Origin: Notospermus geniculatus
Lineage: Eukaryota; Nemertea; Pilidiophora; Heteronemertea; Lineidae
Length of the DNA: 64,000 bases
Reading direction: 5' to 3'
NCBI GenBank assembly: GCA_002633025.1
Contig: NMRB01000258.1
Span: 354,669-418,668, forward strand
Under the pieces are notes generated by a model, which was not told the DNA's origin, ran no database searches, and saw only the letters and a program-made list of their open reading frames with translations. Of this stretch, positions 51,490 to 63,106 are shown piece by piece; positions within the stretch are counted from its first letter, which is position 1, and every line of letters starts with the position of its first letter. Made by a program: the position numbers and the translations under genes.

Positions 51490-51690
51490 CAGCACATTTG
51501 ATGCATATGCATTAAGTATGCTGCTGATAGAGGCATATCTAGTGCATGTTTGATGCATGGATGAGGTGTAACTGATCTTTGCTAGGTTATCTGTGCAATT
51601 ATGCATCATCAATGCGTCAACTATGGTGCATGTTTGAGGCGTGGTTGATGCATGTTTGAGATGATGCATCAGGATGATGCATGCTTCCCT
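51490..51690. repeat. Cluster of TGCATGTTTGA motifs
   Basis: GCATGTTTGA occurs at 51544, 51628 and 51650, with related ATGCAT palindromes spread across 200 bp. The spacing is irregular, so this is a degenerate cluster rather than a clean tandem repeat. It could be a decayed satellite or a group of binding sites. Confidence 0.6.
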
Positions 51691-51736
51691 AAGTTTCCTT
51701 TATGCTGAATGTTTTGGATGTATTGGTGATTCTCAG

Positions 51737-51771
51737 GGTGAAGTATTTGAAATTTGCTGAGGTGCGGATAG
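51737..51771 (+). CDS. Candidate micro-exon, unknown protein
   Basis: Acceptor gtattggtgattctcag and consensus donor ATAG|gtaagt bound 35 nt with a single open frame (phase 2 to 1) reading VKYLKFAEVRI. The phase links to 49486-49516 before and to 57648-57700 after. Confidence 0.32.
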
Positions 51772-52387
51772 GTAAGTGATCCTAAGGATCCTCAAATTGT
51801 GAAATGGTGAATGGTAAATGTCCAATCCTACCTACCAGCTCTATCTTAAAGCAATTTCAGGCTCATTTGACCGTCATTAGTAATCACCAAGCATTGTCAA
51901 TTATTTGTATTATATGAATACAAAGTATTTTATCTCCAGATTTGCAAGTTCAGCAAAGTGGAGGGTCCATCTTGCCCAATGCTTGCCACCCGGCCCCCCA
52001 CTTGAAATCACAAACTCATCGACGTGAAGTACCAGCACACCCTTCTGAGAAATAAACCTGGTCCTTCAGACTCGATACAAGCACCATTGTCTTCTCATTT
52101 ACATATCTTTTGGGTTATCTCAGTGTATAGATACATCCTCAGCCCACGTGTAGCAACTATTCAAGCAGGTGGTCCGAAGCTAAAATGACTGTTTCAAGAG
52201 TCGACCTGCGCTGAAGTCAAAAAGGAAGTTATTGTAATGATATTCTTTGGCTGTAACCGCCACAGCCCCTCCTGCTGGTAGTTAGATTTTCATGAAAGCT
52301 GCTAAAAAGTAGATTGTATTTTAAAGGATTCTCTATGACACTCGGATATTTCAAACAAAATCTATCATTCTTCATTCAGTTTTTGGC

Positions 52388-52470
52388 TGTCGGAGTGGTG
52401 CAGTGAAACATGTAGTGCCTGCCACCTTGGAGATCCCAGATTCAATTCCCAGTCTCACTCAGCATGTTGG
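52388..52470 (+). repeat. tRNA-derived SINE-like head
   Basis: TGTCGGAGTGGTGCAGTG matches a pol III A-box and AGATTCAATTCCC, about 50 bases later, matches a B-box. The layout is that of a tRNA-derived SINE. The 3' body and tail are not defined. A related truncated head lies near 20204. Confidence 0.45.
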
Positions 52471-54926
52471 CCAGAAAATGTCCACGCAAAAAAAAATGGA
52501 GTCAACGGAACACATTTCACTCCTTGACAACAAATCTTTCAGGAGCAGGCAATTTCCATACAGAACTGTGAATCATGTATGATTTAGGACTCATTACACT
52601 TATTAAAATCTCAGGGTTATACCTGGGTGATAATGATATACGGGTCCGTACGGACAAAGGCCATCTCTCAGAGACAAAAACCATTGATTTTCATCTCCTT
52701 GTGTACTTGAAAGATTAGAAACAAGATAAAAGATTCATTCGACTGAAAAGCCGTGGCCAATTTCTCGATTTGTTCAATGCCCACATGCTGACTTTCGAGG
52801 AGATGATGGCTACTGGCTATGTACGATGCCGACAATTGTAGAAAATGGTGGCTAATTTTGTCGGTGCATTAATGTCGTCTGTGATACATTGTCATTGTCT
52901 TATCACGATGGCATTTGTGGTGGGTTTTACAAAGCCAAGGTAACAGTTTTCTCAGTATAAGTAACTGGTTCTTCATGGTCATTTTAGATTGGAAACCTGC
53001 AAATTCAGTATTTTTTAACAAATATTGCAAAGACCAATTTTTTGCCATTTTGCAAATGGACAGTGCAGAAGAATCTCAAGATTCATGTACATTTCAGCAC
53101 AGATTTGTTCATTCACTTATTGAAAGCTCATACTAGGTAAAGTTCATAGATGGCAGATAAATCACTGAAATAGGTATTAAGTGTAGGCCTACAAGTTCAT
53201 ATCACTTTGAAATCAAAGCCTACCCCCTTTCAATCAAGACTGGAATACTACCAACTTCACCAGAAATGATGTCTAAACTCACTCTTCAGTAAAGCATCAC
53301 GTTTGGTTTAACAATGCTTGTGGAGTCCCGCAGTTCTATACAAAAAAGTCAATTTTCCTATCATGTTCGCTTTTGAACATTAAACCACGGCATTATTGGT
53401 TTTGAACAAAATATCAAATTACATAATGTGTTTTTCCATCGAAATGGACTCAAATTAGTGTTATGCATTGTTCAAAACCTGTCTTTGTGTGAATTCTGTT
53501 GAGGTACACCGGATTTCAACTTTGAAAATACCAACACATACTTTGACTGGTGGATCTTTGAAAAAAAATCTTTATGTCTTTCTAACATTTGCATCATTCC
53601 TTTGAATTCTTTTCCTTCGTTTAAATAAAGCATCACGAGCAACTGATTGGTATTTCCTATTTGGGACATGTTTCTGTTGACCTTTCAGGAGTTGGAAACA
53701 AAAAGCTGAAGGTTTCTCAAAATTCTTGCGTTTCTCATTCACATCCCTTTAAACTTTTGTCCGAAACTCAATTCCCAGCAAACAAAGGAACACTGACCAT
53801 TGGTCAAGTTTCATTATTGTCTCTATGAATTTGAAGTGGACTGATTTTCCTTTGTCCTTTTGAACTCTATTTGTATTGTATTCCCATTAAACTGAACTTT
53901 CAACACACAGACGCCTGCTGACCGCTGTCCAGCCAGCTGTCCCGGTCTCAGTCCGTCATTACAAACCTCTCATTAAGCCCCTCCACCCCTCTATATAATA
54001 TTTGAAGTTGTATTGTCCGCCGGATTACGTATGCGTGTGGTCATTATTTCCATGCCAACACTGGACATTGGAAAAGGTTAATTTTAATATGGCGCTGGAG
54101 TGATCCGATTGGTGCAAATATCTCGACGGAGTCAAATATTACAGTGAATTTTCCAAATAGCCAGTACGTTGTCATGGTAACCGGCATCTGCCTCAGAAGT
54201 ATACAGAATGAATTTATCAGAAAAATGGACGAAGGATACAGGGGCCGATATTGACCACTCGATCCTTTTCATTTACAGAAGCTTTCGATTATGGTCGTTG
54301 AAAGTTCAGTCTCGGGAGACGCTCAGTTTTGACCAGCAAATGTATTATACATCTTGGCGTCATATTGGGAATACGCTCCGTTGCAATATTTGCTGAATAT
54401 TATCCTGGGGTTTAGCACTGGTCAGTGTCGACAGGCGAATATATTGAATTGGTCTGCGGTTCACGACTTTTATTCCGCACCAGTGGAGTGGGAATAAGAA
54501 TAGGAAGACTGTAACCGGAGATGAAAAATGCAATTTGTAGGTAACATGAAATGAAATATTCGAAAATTTGTTTCTTGTATGTAGAAATATTGGTATTTTG
54601 GTGAAAATTGGAAAATTCCATCAGCGCTCAAGTTACCAACTGATACATTGAATTTACATTTTGATGGAGATTTGTAACCTCATTTTCAGAACAAATTGTG
54701 TTTGGAGTTAATTTGCATAAATGTTTGTGAAATGACCTCAAACCTTGATTCAACCAGAATATAAACAAAAGTTGAGACTAGTAGGAGTTAGAGAGCAACT
54801 TCAGTTGAGAAATTTACATTTGTGGCCATTGGATTTAACCCTTTCATTTCTGAAGCTGTAAAGCTGCAGGTTGCAGTACTGTGCATATTCACAGATTCCC
54901 AAGATCACAAGACATGTACATTTCAG

Positions 54927-55025
54927 AAGATGCTGAAGAAAATTGAGCCCCTGCGAAAAAATGTACCCTTTTCCATGTGGGAGGAAAGCGACACAGGAAG
55001 TCAAACCCACACACTGAATTTGCAA
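54927..55025 (+). CDS. Candidate internal exon, unknown protein
   Basis: Acceptor gacatgtacatttcag and donor TTGCAA|gtaaaa bound 99 nt open in phase 0 to 0 only. It reads KMLKKIEPLRKNVPFSMWEE then SDTGSQTHTLNLQ. Joined in phase to 57648-57700 it gives a plausible C terminus (...LNLQ-KLKAVLDMLKQ-stop). It competes in phase with the 49486/51737 path. Confidence 0.38.
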
Positions 55026-55590
55026 GTAAAAAAGAAATGTATCCAATATAACGTCATTGTCTATATATTGGATATGGAAAATTTATTGATGGGAATTTAG
55101 TTTGTAGTTTTGATAATGAACTTTCAGGATTTTACATATTTGTTTGTGTTTGTCAATAAGTTTAGAGTATTGTCATCAGGATTCTTTCTATTGACAGTTC
55201 AATTGTCAATTTTGGAGTAATGTATTGTGCACTCAGAGTAAGCCAATAGCTGAAATAGAAAATGCAATGAAATTGATGAAATTGACATCTCTAACATTGT
55301 TCTCATAAAGGTAGGCTGTGTAACCTTGTTTATTATTGGTTTATGTGTTTTCTTGTTGTGGGATGGGGATATTTGTACATAAAATGTACATGAGTGAGCC
55401 TGAAGCATGAATGTCTGTGGCAATGTACAACCGATATGAGAATAAAGGGCAGTGATGTTCACTCTCTGCGTCTATTCACTTTCTCTTTACACTGGTGATG
55501 TCAGTGGAACAATGTGCCCATTTTGCACTGGTCAAATTTTGCATATATTTTTTGAATATCCTCAGTAAAGGCTCTTTGCATTCAAGTCCT

Positions 55591-55920
55591 GGGCCCATAT
55601 TCATAAAACTACTTAAGTCGAAGTATGAAACTTATCCTTTGTTCAACACAAAAGATAAGTATCACACTTAGACTTGAGTAGTTTTATGAATATGGACCCA
55701 GGGCCCGTATTAAACTACTTAAGTCTAAGTGTGACACTTATCCATTGTTCAACACAAAAGATAAGTATCACACTTTGACTTAAGTATGTTTATGAATATG
55801 GACCCAGGGCCAACAGATTCATAAAACTACTTAAGTCTGTATGTGCGACACTTATCCATTGTTCAACACAAAAGATAAGTATCACACTTTGACTTAAGTA
55901 TGTTTATGAATATGGGCCCT
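55591..55920. mobile_element. Three tandem palindromic elements
   Basis: Three head-to-tail copies (about 55591-55700, 55701-55806 and 55807-55920) of a palindrome whose ends read GGGCCCATATTCATAAAACT and ATGAATATGGACCC. The inner arms are ACTTAAGTC and GACTTAAGT, around CCTTTGTTCAACACAAAAGA. Each copy can fold on itself. Related copies are at 44580-44687 and 58110-58486. Confidence 0.92.
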
Positions 55921-56663
55921 GAAGCTGAAGTTCCAAAATGTACCATTACGACAGTGTGCATCAGGCATTTGTGTATTTGACAACTTTATCTCATAGACGG
56001 ATGGAAGATCTTATATGTATTATGAAGTTATTAAATACTGGCATGTTCCAGGGATAAATCTAATAGGTCCATGTGCTTATTTGAGGAAGATGATCAATCC
56101 ATGTGTCAGACTTGTTATCAAATTGTCTCCACTCATTTTTTACCAAATCACATTTGTTCAAAATTGCTATGAAATATATTAAATTTTCATTCAAGCTAAA
56201 TCTAATTTAAGAATTTTGTGATGAGAATTCATGAGCGGTGATTGAATTAGAACAGCCAACATTGAAACACCATTCTCAATAAAGGTCTAATTCAGAACTT
56301 TTTGCATGTTACAAGCAATTAGAATAAACTTTCTCATCTTAACTCTTGATAAAGGCGTCTTTGTGAAATTTAATAGTGCAATTCTATTCAAAGTGGGCCA
56401 ACCACAGGATTCTTGTGTCTCTATAAATACTGCCTAATAAATAGCTTGAATTTCACGACTATTGTAACTCAATTACCGCTTCCAGTTGAAGATATATCAA
56501 ATTAAATTTGTCTTGGTGGAAGTGTTCACTTCCAGAGAATTCGCTATGAAGAATTTCATCAAATTAACCCTGTCAGGTTTGCAAATCTAGGAAGAACTGT
56601 CAGCCTGTTTCAAAGGAAACAGTGGACCAGCTCTGGATGAAATGTTGGGTAGTTCAATGCATA

Positions 56664-56840
56664 CAGTGGAACCTCTCTATTAAGGATACCTTCGGGACTG
56701 GTAGTTGCAGTCCTTAATTGAGAGGTGTCCTGATTACAGAGGTAAGAGTGAATAGAAATGACCAATTTGGGAATAAGCTTTGGTGTCCTTAATAGAGAGG
56801 TGTCTTCCTGGCAGAGGGTCCGCAAAGGGAGGTTCCACTC
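56664..56840. mobile_element. pogo/Tigger-like MITE, TA duplication
   Basis: Termini CAGTGGAACCTC and GAGGTTCCACTC form an inverted repeat, flanked by TA on both sides (56662-56663 and 56841-56842). TA duplication with a CAGTGG-type terminus is typical of Tc1/mariner-pogo elements. The interior repeats CCTTAATNGAGAGG motifs in both orientations. At 177 bp it is non-autonomous. Confidence 0.75.
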
Positions 56841-57647
56841 TACACATAGGGGGAAACCATAACCCTGGCAATAAACAACCACTCTATACGGAGGTGAGCT
56901 GGCCTAATTGGAGGTCTGACCACAGGAATCAATTTGATAATCTTACAGGTGACAGGCACTTATGTCTGCTCAGCCAGATAACTCCCTGCATTTGGGCCTA
57001 ACTGTAGGCCTACCCTCCGTTTGAAGCAACTCTTCAGCTGGCTGGCTGTAGGTATCTTCAAAACAACAACTGTTTCGACCATATTTGGTTCTTAGGACTC
57101 TCTCATGACTAGAAATTCTAAGATCTAAGCTCAAGATTAGGAAAATTCTTTTGTAAACCGTGACTTTCACGTCAAATACCAGTGATCCTGAGCCCTTCCC
57201 CGAATCTTAGATGCAGGACCGAGTAAAGCCCTGGATGCTGTGCTGTTTGACAAAATCCTTACGTGCTCGAGACTCAAATTGGAAATCAGAGTTGGAATTC
57301 AACTTTGGATGAAAACAACTAATTCCAACTCTGTATCATGTTAATAGTGACCTTCCTCATCCATATTTGAACATGTCATATCAGTACCTCACACGATAGT
57401 GAGAAATCCTCATCACCAAATCCCTTTGGGGCTGTGAAATTTGATTCAATGCGTCATATGTGGAATTGCAAATTGACCAAGTTTTTGTTACCAACTGAAT
57501 TTTTGCACAAGCTTTAATTACTGTAATGCTATCTGCATTTGTAAGTGATGATCAGGTTAACCCTTTAGATAAATTTCACTTCAATTTGAGCATTTCTTCA
57601 TGAAATCACACTTTTGTCTGATTTTCTGAACTTCTTTCTACTTTCAG

Positions 57648-57700
57648 AAATTAAAGGCAGTACTAGATATGCTGAAACAGTAACATCAGTTACATCATAG
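57648..57700 (+). CDS. Candidate last coding exon
   Basis: A strong acceptor (acttctttctactttcag) and consensus donor CATAG|gtgagt bound 53 nt. Every frame stops inside it, so if it is real it holds the stop codon. In phase 0 it reads KLKAVLDMLKQ then TAA at 57681-57683. In phase 1 it reads IKGSTRYAETVTSVTS then TAG exactly at the exon end. The first reading joins 54927-55025, the second joins 51737-51771. The donor would lead to a 3' untranslated exon. Confidence 0.35.
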
Positions 57701-57825
57701 GTGAGTTCTTTCATTTAGGTCATCAAATTGTCATTGAAACATCATACAAAGAAGTGTGCCAAGCTGTTGTTCACCAACAATGGGGACCACAGCCTATTGC
57801 CTCAATAGGTGTCACTTATGGTTAA

Positions 57826-58028
57826 AGGACCACGGTATTGCCACTTTTTCTCAACGGCTGGCACCACCGCGCCACTCTCCAACCCAGGGACTAACTACGT
57901 TGTCGGCAAATTGACCCGATTTACTACATACATTTTGTAATGCATATTTGTAGTTCGTCTTGCTGCCATTAGGTGGCTCCCTCTACGTCGGTAGTCAAAT
58001 TACCCAAGAGATTGCATACCGTGGTCCT
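57826..58028. mobile_element. TTAA-type non-autonomous element A
   Basis: 203 bp flanked by TTAA at 57822-57825 and 58029-58032. Termini AGGACCACGGTAT and its complement ATACCGTGGTCCT. The host repeat on both sides is found uninterrupted, with one TTAA, at 11638-11715. The TTAA preference points to the piggyBac or Kolobok groups. No coding capacity. Confidence 0.88.
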
Positions 58029-58109
58029 TTAAGCCTATTGAAATGAAAGTGACATCCAGGTCCTAATCAATTTCCCACAGAAAAGGGTGGAGTGCGTAGT
58101 AAAGGACCA

Positions 58110-58486
58110 GGGCCCATATATTCATAAAATGACTTAAAGCCCCACTGTATTGAATGTGAAAAACGCAAATCATCGCCACGATTCTCGCACGACGTCAGCG
58201 TAGTGTAAAATGTACTACGCTCTGTCAGAATACATTAGAGCTCTCCCTGCAGTTTTTTCCAATGCGTGCTGAAAACTAGGCCTTGATTCTGTGAAGTGCG
58301 TATCAGGCAAGCATTTTGGGGACCTTCAGGAGGCTATGGGACCTCTATGTGCACTCTCCTAACTTTTTGAAAATATCGTAAAATTCAATACTGTGGGGCT
58401 TTAAGTCTAAGTGTGACATTTATCCTTTGTTCAACACAAAAGATAAGTATCACACTATGACTTAAGTATGTTTATGAATATGGACC
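58110..58486. mobile_element. Interrupted ACTTAAG palindromic element
   Basis: Starts GGGCCCATATATTCATAAAA and ends ATGAATATGGACC. It is the same family as 55591-55920, split at its TTAA by the element at 58138-58400. Confidence 0.88.
58138..58400. mobile_element. TTAA-type non-autonomous element B
   Basis: 263 bp flanked by TTAA at 58134-58137 and 58401-58404. Termini AGCCCCACTGTATTGAAT and ATTCAATACTGTGGGGCT match with one mismatch. The start resembles that of element A (AGGACCACGGTATTG), so the two are probably related. It is nested in a palindromic host whose uninterrupted copies lie at 44580 and 55591-55920. Confidence 0.88.
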
Positions 58487-61345
58487 TTGGTTTTACTGTG
58501 CTGCCCTCTATTGTTGCTATGATGCCCAATCGCCTGTATGTCGAGATGGTGATTCACCTTTTATGAACTTGCTCATATGGTCAAGATCAGCTGCTGCATC
58601 ATATAAACTGAATGTGAAAGTAACACTCGCTGACTCAAGGGTTAATACGAGTTAAGCGGCTCATTTGCCGAGTTGACTACCTTCAGCACACCTTGATTAT
58701 ACTCAATTTTACACTGTTTATTTTCCGAGAAAATATGCACAGAATTCCATAATTTTGAAGCTCAAACATTCGTTAAGCTAATGAATCATCCTTTGTTTAT
58801 GCTGGGATGTTGAAAGTGCACCTATGTTTAAAATGTTTAGAAGAAGTGAAGCCATCCATCTCGGCAAACACTTCCAATTCCCAGCTGTGCCTCTTAAAGT
58901 GAAAGAACTGTTTATGAAAACATACTTCTTTTGCTAAAGCCCATCTTTTCTCAACATTTTTTTCGTCTTTTACAAATTGTGGTCCATGATGGTTTTCTCG
59001 AGTACAATCAATGACACATGAAAGTGATGTGGTTCCTCTGTAACCAGTAGATGGCAGCACTTGAATGAATGGTGAAATTGACAACATCATCTAGTGTTAA
59101 TTTCAAAGCAAAGAAATTGATCCTGGGGTGTAGGCTCTAGGCACTTTGCAATTTTCAACTCAAGTGAGACAGTCCCTTTTAGGTTGGAAAATTTTGGTTG
59201 TTCATTTCATGTCATTGTCAGCAGCTGCTGAGAGATGATCAGAATTGGAGATTAGGCCAATGCGTGCTGATTTCATATACCAGATTTACAATGCTGATTA
59301 AAAATTCAATATGGCTGTTTCATGACTGAGATGTCGTGAACAGATGATTTTAAATCATTATGTACATTTTATTGTGATTGTTTGAAATGATATAGCGACT
59401 TTATTGATTCATTTTACGATGCGGACATAACAATTGGAAAGAGTCATAAAGTAAATGAAATGGCTGATGAATATTTGAAAGTGTCAGATGAAATAACTTC
59501 TATACTCTAATACTGTGGAGAAAAAACTTTTTTTTTTGAAAAATGTATGTGTTAATTATTAATTAGATTCTTTCAACTGGAACCCAGTGATAATTTGGTC
59601 CATCATTATAGGATGAATCATGAGTTCACAACTTTTTTTTAAAAACTTGTCACAACTTACATGACTTAGTCATTATCATACACTCGTCAGAAAATACAGT
59701 TGGTGGAACATGTGTTGAACCTAAATCATTATGATCCTGTGTATATTTCATTTTGGAGCTGAAATGTATATTGCAAGTTTCTTACCTTTGCACTCCCTGT
59801 GCATTTTTGCTGTACAAGTCATTAAATCATCACTGAATTAAACTTACTGCCTGTCTCTATATCCTTGTCCTACTTAATGCCAAGTTTATGATGAATTTAT
59901 TTCTATTCTGACCTTCTTTCTCCTTGAGGTAGAAATTCTTTGTAGCATTTCTTGAAATTCAAGTCATTAAAATAGAAATAAAGTTGAGCTGTTTTGCTCT
60001 TTGATAACAATACCTAAATTTTTATTTGGGGATGAAATTGTTCAAAGGTTCTTCACCTAGACATGCACTCGACTTTGAAATATGCACAGTGTTCTTCAAG
60101 CCAGACATGCTCAAGTAACCTCGCTTGAAGGGCCATGAATAAATTCACATCGTCAAATCGGCTATATACCGTGCATATCTGTTGCTCGAAAAGTTTTGCC
60201 AGCATCATACCACCTAGATGGTGTACAAGATGAAAAATTATAGATTTCTATCTGGAGTTTTACATCTTAACTGCTTCGCTAAAGGTTATGTTTATCTTTG
60301 CTTTACTGCTGCTGATTCAAGAGGCAAACGATTCAAAGTTCCCAGGATGCAAATATTTGTTCATCTCCGCTTGAGCTTACATTTTACAGCCACATTAAGT
60401 AAATACTTGAAAAAATAACCTATTGCCTGAAGATTATAGGCCCATATTTGATGCATCATTGGATTTTCATGGCTGGATGTCTGCATTTCTATTTTTGAGT
60501 GCATTTCCAATAAATGACCAGTATTTCACCCGAGCAACATTGACCCATTGGCAAAATTCTGGCCAGATTGGATTGTGTCCAAGTCATGTGACAGCAGTCC
60601 TTATCTTTGATTGGCCATCAAGATGCACAACTTTCATCTGCACCCATTCTATGGTAGAATACTCCTTTAGATATTCACCCAGCTATATTTCTGAATCTCT
60701 CATAAAAAATTGACGAGAAACCTGGTGTAATCTCAGGTTCTGCTGGAGACATAGTTTCACTTCTTGCCAATAGAGGACAACTACGGCTCTTCTTCCAATT
60801 CCATTGAGAATTCGATCATTTAGTTCAGAAAGATTCTCTCTGGCCTGTAACTTTATAGTTGTCTGTCACCATGCAGAAAACACAAAAAATCGCAATTTTC
60901 AAAGGATTATTACAGAGCAATTTTTATCTTCAATTTCTAATTACCCAAACTAATTAAGGTCAAACTCAACAACAGAAATACATGATAATATTATGTTACA
61001 ATTAATGAAGAAAAAAACATGGTATTTCTATTTCCTACAAACAGGTGTTGGTAAACGTGAGAGCAATTTGAGGGTTAAAGTCCTTGAAGGATATTATCCC
61101 TGCCAAAAATATACTTCTTAAATGTGACTTAATAAGGCTTAGAATTACTCCTTAAATTACTCCTTATTTACAGCCTTAATAAGACTGGATTTGGAACGAC
61201 AAGAATTTTATAAGAAGTAAAATACAGCCTTCTTTTTGGCTTATTTATGACTTATTTCAGCCTTACTCAAAAAGNCTCTGACTATAATGATAGGAATGCC
61301 AGTGGAGGAGTCAAAGTGAAAGTTTATATCAGCTCCTGAATCTGG
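58487..61345. other. No gene supported
   Basis: Intron-like or intergenic. A CCTTAATAAG-rich AT segment at about 61090-61270 repeats short (A)CTTATT motifs in both orientations but shows no clear unit. No exon was called. Confidence 0.4.
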
Positions 61346-61651
61346 CATCTTCGATAATCGAAGGGCGATCTGCTCACCACTGCGTTACATCGCACATCAC
61401 CCTTCGAGTAATAGACCGGTCCGCGGCGTATCCGCTGCCTCTTGAAGAGGAGGCCAATCAGAACCGGTGTTGTAAAATTTCCTCGTGGTACAAATAGTGG
61501 TAGCCAAAGACCCGATATAAAGTGTAATCTGATTGGGCGACCGGTAAAGTTGGCATCGTGCCAAGATACGACGCCAACCGGTCTATTACTCGAAGGGTGA
61601 TGTGCGATGTAACGCAGTGGTGAGCAGATCGCCCTTCGATTATCGAAGATG
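61346..61651. mobile_element. 306-bp MITE with perfect 75-bp inverted termini
   Basis: Arms 61346-61420 and 61577-61651 are exact reverse complements (CATCTTCGATAATCGAAG ... AATAGACCGGT). They are flanked by an 8-bp direct repeat GAATCTGG (61338-61345, 61652-61659). A nested palindrome CTTCGATAATCGAAG sits at the tip. An 8-bp duplication is typical of hAT and some other cut-and-paste groups. Perfect arms imply recent movement or gene conversion. The 149-codon - strand frame through it is an artefact of the hairpin. Confidence 0.93.
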
Positions 61652-62917
61652 GAATCTGGAGGTGAGGTACTGGTGATCTTTAGCTTGTAAGTCAACACCG
61701 CAAAAGTGTTTTGTCTGTCAGAATCAATTATCGTCATGAAAATACATGTATTTATCATGGTCATCTTCTTCACATACAGGAATTGTATCAGGTGATATAA
61801 TCCTCACCATTGCATCCTCCTGGTATTAGTCCCGTTACAGTTTTCCAGCACAAATTTCATTTTAAGTTGATAAAAGCTGATATACAGAAGTCAGTGCATC
61901 GTGTGCCTGTTTCAAAGCAACCTGGGTGAAATTGAATTCTTGATGCTGAGTGCTGGTACCTGCAAATGTTATTTTTTGTGAACAATTGCAGAAACACTGA
62001 GCACATTTCAAGAAAAAAAACTCGGTGATGAACTGACTGCCATCGGCAACTGTCTGTGTAGCATGTTTGTGTTACATTTTGCTGTTGAAGTTAAAAAGAA
62101 TCTGTCTAGCTCATAATCACCATTTAACATGTAATAGAGGCTAGGTTAGGTGGCACAGGAAGCTAATGAGTTAGGTTATCGCAGGAACTGCTGGTGGTGT
62201 ATTAAACCGCTGCAGTTTTAGTTGTTAAATTTGTAGATGCCTGGGAGTTGGATTATGTGTTGGTTTCAGTACCGGCTGCACCTTGATGTAGCACTTGTAA
62301 AGATACATAAAACAACTGTTCCTTTCTGATACTGGTTTGGGAATATTATTGGAATACGTTGATATTTCACCCTAAAATCAGGGCCTACATCTTGGAAGAT
62401 ACTAATACTCCATTCTGAAGTTTCAAGATGCCCATTGGCTATTGGCTTCAGCTCAAGGGCCTACTTTCATCTTGTAAAAGCAACCAAAACCAATATTATT
62501 GGTTATTAAATGCCCCAGGTGATCACATCTTAATGTAAATCATTCCAGGAGAAGATTTTAGAAAGAGGATTTCATGTTACCCTCAAATAGGTGACTTGAC
62601 CAGTCAGCTAATATCAGTGGCCAATCCCAGGTGGTAATAACTTCAGACATAATATGTAAAGGTCTGGTCTAAGTTGATTGTAGAATCACCTACAAGAGAT
62701 GTGGTCAGTGCACACCAAGTTCATCTCTAGACATGGACTTCAATGTATCATCCCTCAAAGTTGATCAAAGAATAATGTACATTTCATACACACAAAGCAC
62801 AGAAGTTCTATCCCTTCACTGAATCTGGATGGATTTACTTTCTTCATCTCCTTCAAGGCAAGTCATGATTTGTTTCAGAGATGAAGGGGCCATTCTTTAA
62901 TCCCTTCATCATTCTAG
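61652..62917. other. No gene supported
   Basis: No exon-like segment, repeat or element was recognised apart from the target duplication at its left edge. Confidence 0.4.
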
Positions 62918-63106
62918 GAAAACTGGCTTTTCATCTGTTATATTCCTCTAAAAACAAGGATTACCCCACTCAAAGATACTGAAGTATTACATTTGACTCT
63001 GATAAACCCATCTGGCTATTCAATCAAAGCCAGTGCTGGTGAACTGTTGTTGTCAAACCCACCAACATTGGAGTTACTTCAGCAAACTTGTGCAGAGGGA
63101 ACAGAG
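62918..63106 (+). CDS. Candidate internal exon, unknown protein
   Basis: A strong acceptor (cccttcatcattctag) and donor ACAGAG|gtagga bound 189 nt, 63 codons in phase 0 to 0. It begins ENWLFICYIPLKTRITPLKD and later reads LINPSGYSIKASAGELLLSN and ELLQQTCAEGTE. The frame stays open about 110 codons past the donor, 174 in all, which is long for chance at this composition. No family is recognised. Confidence 0.42.

Noticed and set aside
61324-61773. 149-codon - strand open frame
   Set aside because: It spans the 75-bp inverted termini of a MITE. The length reflects hairpin sequence, not a gene.
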